From Gammaproteobacteria bacterium (GTDB taxonomy: Bacteria; Pseudomonadota; Gammaproteobacteria; Pseudomonadales; Halieaceae): 7,690 nt of DNA. The stretch is taken from the NCBI GenBank assembly GCA_029859085.1, contig JAOUDU010000115.1, forward strand, positions 1 through 7,690. Direction: 5' to 3'. The translations under genes and the position numbers were made by a program. The notes below the pieces were generated by a model. The model had not been told where the DNA came from. It worked only from the letters and a program-made list of their open reading frames with translations, and did not search any database. Positions 7,276 to 7,690 of this stretch are shown here, piece after piece; the stretch's first letter is position 1, and every line of letters begins with the position of its first letter.

Positions 7276-7462
7276 GGGCGCTGTCCGGGCAGTCCTCCCG
7301 AAAAAATCAGGCCACGCTTAGCGGAGTCAACAAACTCGGGGCTTTCTGCGAGCACTGTTCGAGTCCCGATTTTTTGCGTAGCAAAAAATGGTCGAGTTGC
7401 GCAGCAGCCGAGTTTGTTGACGGAGCTGTGGCCTTTTCGGGAGGACTGCCCGGACGGCGACC
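7276..7462 (-). repeat. Structured palindromic element, copy 2 (187 bases, inverted)
   Basis: Homologous to copy 1 on the opposite strand. P1: 29-base terminal repeats (7276-7304 / 7434-7462) with 2 mismatches, including a perfect inner GGGCAGTCCTCCCGAAAA. P2: GGCCAC (7310-7315) with GTGGCC (7428-7433), perfect. P3: GTCAACAAACTCGG (7326-7339) with CCGAGTTTGTTGAC (7408-7421), perfect 14 bp. P4: ATTTTTTGC-GTA-GCAAAAAAT (7369-7389), perfect 9 bp. The core CTGCTGCGCAACTCGACC is identical to copy 1 (complement of 7390-7407), and the second core segment (complement of 7340-7368) matches at 28/29. No gene and no target-site duplication are seen. Confidence 0.85.
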
Positions 7463-7548
7463 GACGCAGAAAGGCACCATCTCTTACACAACAGTTGCGA
7501 CACGATCGGAAAAGGACCTGGCGCCTCCAAAAAAACGACTAATGAATT

Positions 7549-7690
7549 CTAGCCCTGATCGTACGGCACCCGCCCTTTCGAAAACCGCTCGCGGTTCTCG
7601 CGCTTTTTCTCTTCGCTCTTGCGCAACAGCACGTAGACCGCGCCGGTGCCGCCGTGCTGGGGCTGGGCGCTGTGGAAGGCCTGGACGATG
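7549..7690 (-). CDS. Smr-domain protein, C-terminal end (5' part beyond window)
   Basis: Forty-six codons before a TAG at 7551-7549; the rest lies to the right of the window. The residues FHSAQPQHGGTGAVYVLLRK match the end of the Smr (small MutS-related) domain, where the A-P/Q-x-x-GGTGA-x-VLL pattern closes the nuclease fold. A basic tail RKSEEKKRENRERF follows, then VPYDQG. Stand-alone gammaproteobacterial Smr proteins (SmrA/YdaL and SmrB types) are DNA nicking or RNA-cleaving enzymes. Which type this is cannot be told without the N-terminus. A run of seven Ts lies just after the stop on the minus strand but without a preceding hairpin. The gene converges on the repeat region. Confidence 0.85.
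   Translation of the reverse strand, partial: IVQAFHSAQPQHGGTGAVYVLLRKSEEKKRENRERFSKGRVPYDQG

Larger units (their letters stand above)
6766..7548. other. Convergent intergenic region filled with structured repeats
   Basis: A 783-base stretch between the small plus-strand gene and the smr gene reading toward it. It carries the 57-base tandem array, two inverted ~186-base palindromic elements, and short unique pieces at 6766-6782, 7202-7275 and 7463-7548. Long open frames cross it on both strands, but they are explained by repeat length (a multiple of three) and GC-rich content. They have no good ribosome sites or recognisable domains. No classical hairpin plus T-run terminator was found for either flanking gene; the palindromes may serve in both directions. 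Confidence 0.7.

Noticed and set aside
6783..7462. Integron attC sites (historically called 59-base elements)
   Set aside because: Length and palindromic form invited the idea, but the GTTRRRY/RYYYAAC core pairs are absent, no cassette genes lie between the copies, and no integrase gene is in the window.

Overview
The window looks like a GC-rich gammaproteobacterial chromosome. A maf-mreD-mreC-mreB cluster on the minus strand stands back to back with gatC-gatA-gatB on the plus strand, an arrangement familiar from Pseudomonas and its marine relatives. Protein similarities recalled from memory (MreB/C/D, GatC, a PA4642-like small protein) fit Pseudomonadales/Cellvibrionales, perhaps something near Microbulbifer. 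That placement is inference; no database was searched.

Layout. 1-496 (minus): 5' part of a maf/yhdE nucleotide pyrophosphatase gene, cut by the window edge. 498-986, 990-1880 and 1940-2977 (minus): mreD, mreC and mreB, the rod-shape (elongasome) genes, transcribed mreB>mreC>mreD>maf with gaps of 1-59 bases. 2978-3234: a divergent regulatory gap with candidate promoters and small hairpins. 3235-6461 (plus): gatC, gatA and gatB, the complete tRNA-dependent amidotransferase. 6475-6765 (plus): a small PA4642-like protein with its own good ribosome site. 7549-7690 (minus): 3' end of an Smr-domain protein gene, entering from the right edge.

The unusual part is the 783-base convergent intergenic region 6766-7548. 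It holds four tandem copies of a 57-base unit. These run into the first of two ~186-base near-palindromic elements (7017-7201 and 7276-7462), which lie in opposite orientation 74 bases apart. Comparing the two elements shows stems in which both arms have changed together while pairing is kept. The unpaired core segments between the stems are almost identical (18/18 and 28/29). This pattern suggests a folded nucleic acid (RNA, or single-stranded DNA) under selection. The 57-base units are homologous to the outer end of the same elements. I do not recognise the family by name.

A second oddity is mreC: its reading frame has no ATG, GTG or TTG upstream of the membrane helix. An ATC codon sits exactly where the initiator Met is expected, six bases after a strong GAGGG ribosome site.
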